From: UBA11579 sp039714215 | Lineage (GTDB): Bacteria; Chloroflexota; Anaerolineae; Anaerolineales; UBA11579 | NCBI GenBank assembly: GCA_039714215.1 | Contig: JBDLJU010000168.1 | Span: 1 to 6,762, forward strand | Direction: 5' to 3' | Length of the DNA: 6,762 nt | In this document: positions 6,298 through 6,762 of the stretch, piece after piece | Layout: every line of letters starts with the position of its first letter | Position numbering within the stretch: the stretch's first letter is position 1 | The notes under the pieces: generated by a model | Databases searched by the model: none | Seen by the model: the letters and a program-made list of their open reading frames with translations, nothing else | What the model was told of the DNA's origin: nothing | Position numbers and translations under genes: made by a program

Positions 6298-6762
6298 TTA
6301 CTCAGTCATGTCTGGATTAAATTCAACCACCAGGGAGCCATCAATCATTTGCTGGCGGATTGCCATCACTTGATCAATTACCTCTGCGGGAATTGCGCCA
6401 TCTTTATCGTCAATCACGACGATATCCGTGCCACCTTCCGCCAGGCGGAACATGACTGCCTCAGTTGGAGCATCATAAGGAACGCCATTGGCAACATGGT
6501 CCCACCAGGCATCAATGATCGTGTTCCAATGCGGTTCCCATAAGATCAAATTGCTCGTCAGGACTACTTCCGGACCGAGATCATTCTGATCCACATAGTT
6601 TCCGGCGCACCACACCCCAGCATCCATGCAGGCTTCGATCGGCCCAATTGGCTGAGAATAAATGAAATCTGCGCCAGCTGCAATTTGAGCAGTGGCAGAT
6701 TCAATTGCTTTCGGGGGATCAAACCAGGATTCGATGAATGCGAATTGCACTTCAACGTCTGG
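6298..6762 (-). CDS. BMP/PnrA-family ABC transporter substrate-binding protein (C-terminal part, cut by window edge)
   Basis: The last 154 codons of a gene whose start lies beyond the right edge; the frame is open to the last base (PDVEVQF...). Full-length members have about 330-400 residues and are usually lipoproteins or periplasmic proteins, so less than half is visible. Family features, numbered within the fragment: a strand followed by WFDPPKAIESATAQIAAGAD (13-32), which is the BMP 'W.DP.K...A..li..GaD' region; NYVDQND (55-61), the usual 'D.DQ' ligand-loop site; VVLTSNLILW (66-75), the conserved 'vLTS' strand; and an amphipathic helix rich in Trp (W75, W79, W86, W87). The end has the typical short helix IPAEVIDQVMAIRQQMIDG and a final strand. 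Proteins of this family bind nucleosides or purines (PnrA, BmpA) and deliver them to the two permeases encoded downstream. The family is clear; the ligand, and whether it is a lipoprotein, cannot be judged without the N-terminus. Confidence 0.93.
   Translation of the reverse strand, partial: PDVEVQFAFIESWFDPPKAIESATAQIAAGADFIYSQPIGPIEACMDAGVWCAGNYVDQNDLGPEVVLTSNLILWEPHWNTIIDAWWDHVANGVPYDAPTEAVMFRLAEGGTDIVVIDDKDGAIPAEVIDQVMAIRQQMIDGSLVVEFNPDMTE

Noticed and set aside
6179..6373. Plus-strand open frame spanning the hairpin gap
   Set aside because: It crosses from the ATPase start through the gap into the binding-protein end. The product has no recognisable features, and the gap is better explained by the hairpin.
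6298..6750. Start of the binding-protein gene at the GTG at 6750
   Set aside because: The frame stays open to the window edge with family-like residues (PDVE), and the N-terminal half of the fold is missing. This is an internal codon of a truncated gene.

Overview
All genes in this window lie on the minus strand and read from right to left. They form one compact cluster that looks like a single operon. In transcription order it holds: (1) the C-terminal part of a BMP/PnrA-family substrate-binding protein, cut by the right edge; (2) a double-domain ABC ATPase; (3) and (4) two COG4603/COG1079-type permeases; (5) a complete molybdopterin-binding large subunit of the xanthine dehydrogenase family; (6) the first 79 codons of the matching FAD-binding subunit, cut by the left edge.

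The first four genes are a complete BMP-type importer of the kind known to take up nucleosides or purines (B. subtilis NupNOPQ, S. mutans BmpABCD). The two permease genes start inside the end of the preceding gene (4-nt and 8-nt overlaps), so translation is probably coupled. The oxidoreductase follows after a 56-nt gap with no visible terminator. The simple reading is uptake of an N-heterocycle, purine-like or related, followed by hydroxylation in the cytoplasm by a molybdenum hydroxylase. The third hydroxylase component, the small 2Fe-2S subunit, is not in the window and may lie further left.

Two points go beyond routine annotation. The large subunit keeps the general catalytic residues of the family but seems to lack the two residues that hold purines in classical xanthine oxidase, so 'xanthine' should not be assumed as substrate. 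A strong hairpin with a GAAA loop sits in the 104-nt gap between the binding-protein gene and the ATPase gene. It fits a transcript-processing or stability element that lets the binding protein be made in excess.

The organism is an uncultured-type bacterium of moderate GC content with strong Shine-Dalgarno sites. The gene combination would suit an anaerobic heterotroph, for example a Chloroflexota/Anaerolineae or Firmicutes-like lineage, but this assignment is a weak inference. I saw no RNA genes, mobile elements, CRISPR arrays or phage features. No stretch longer than 300 bases lacks a gene.
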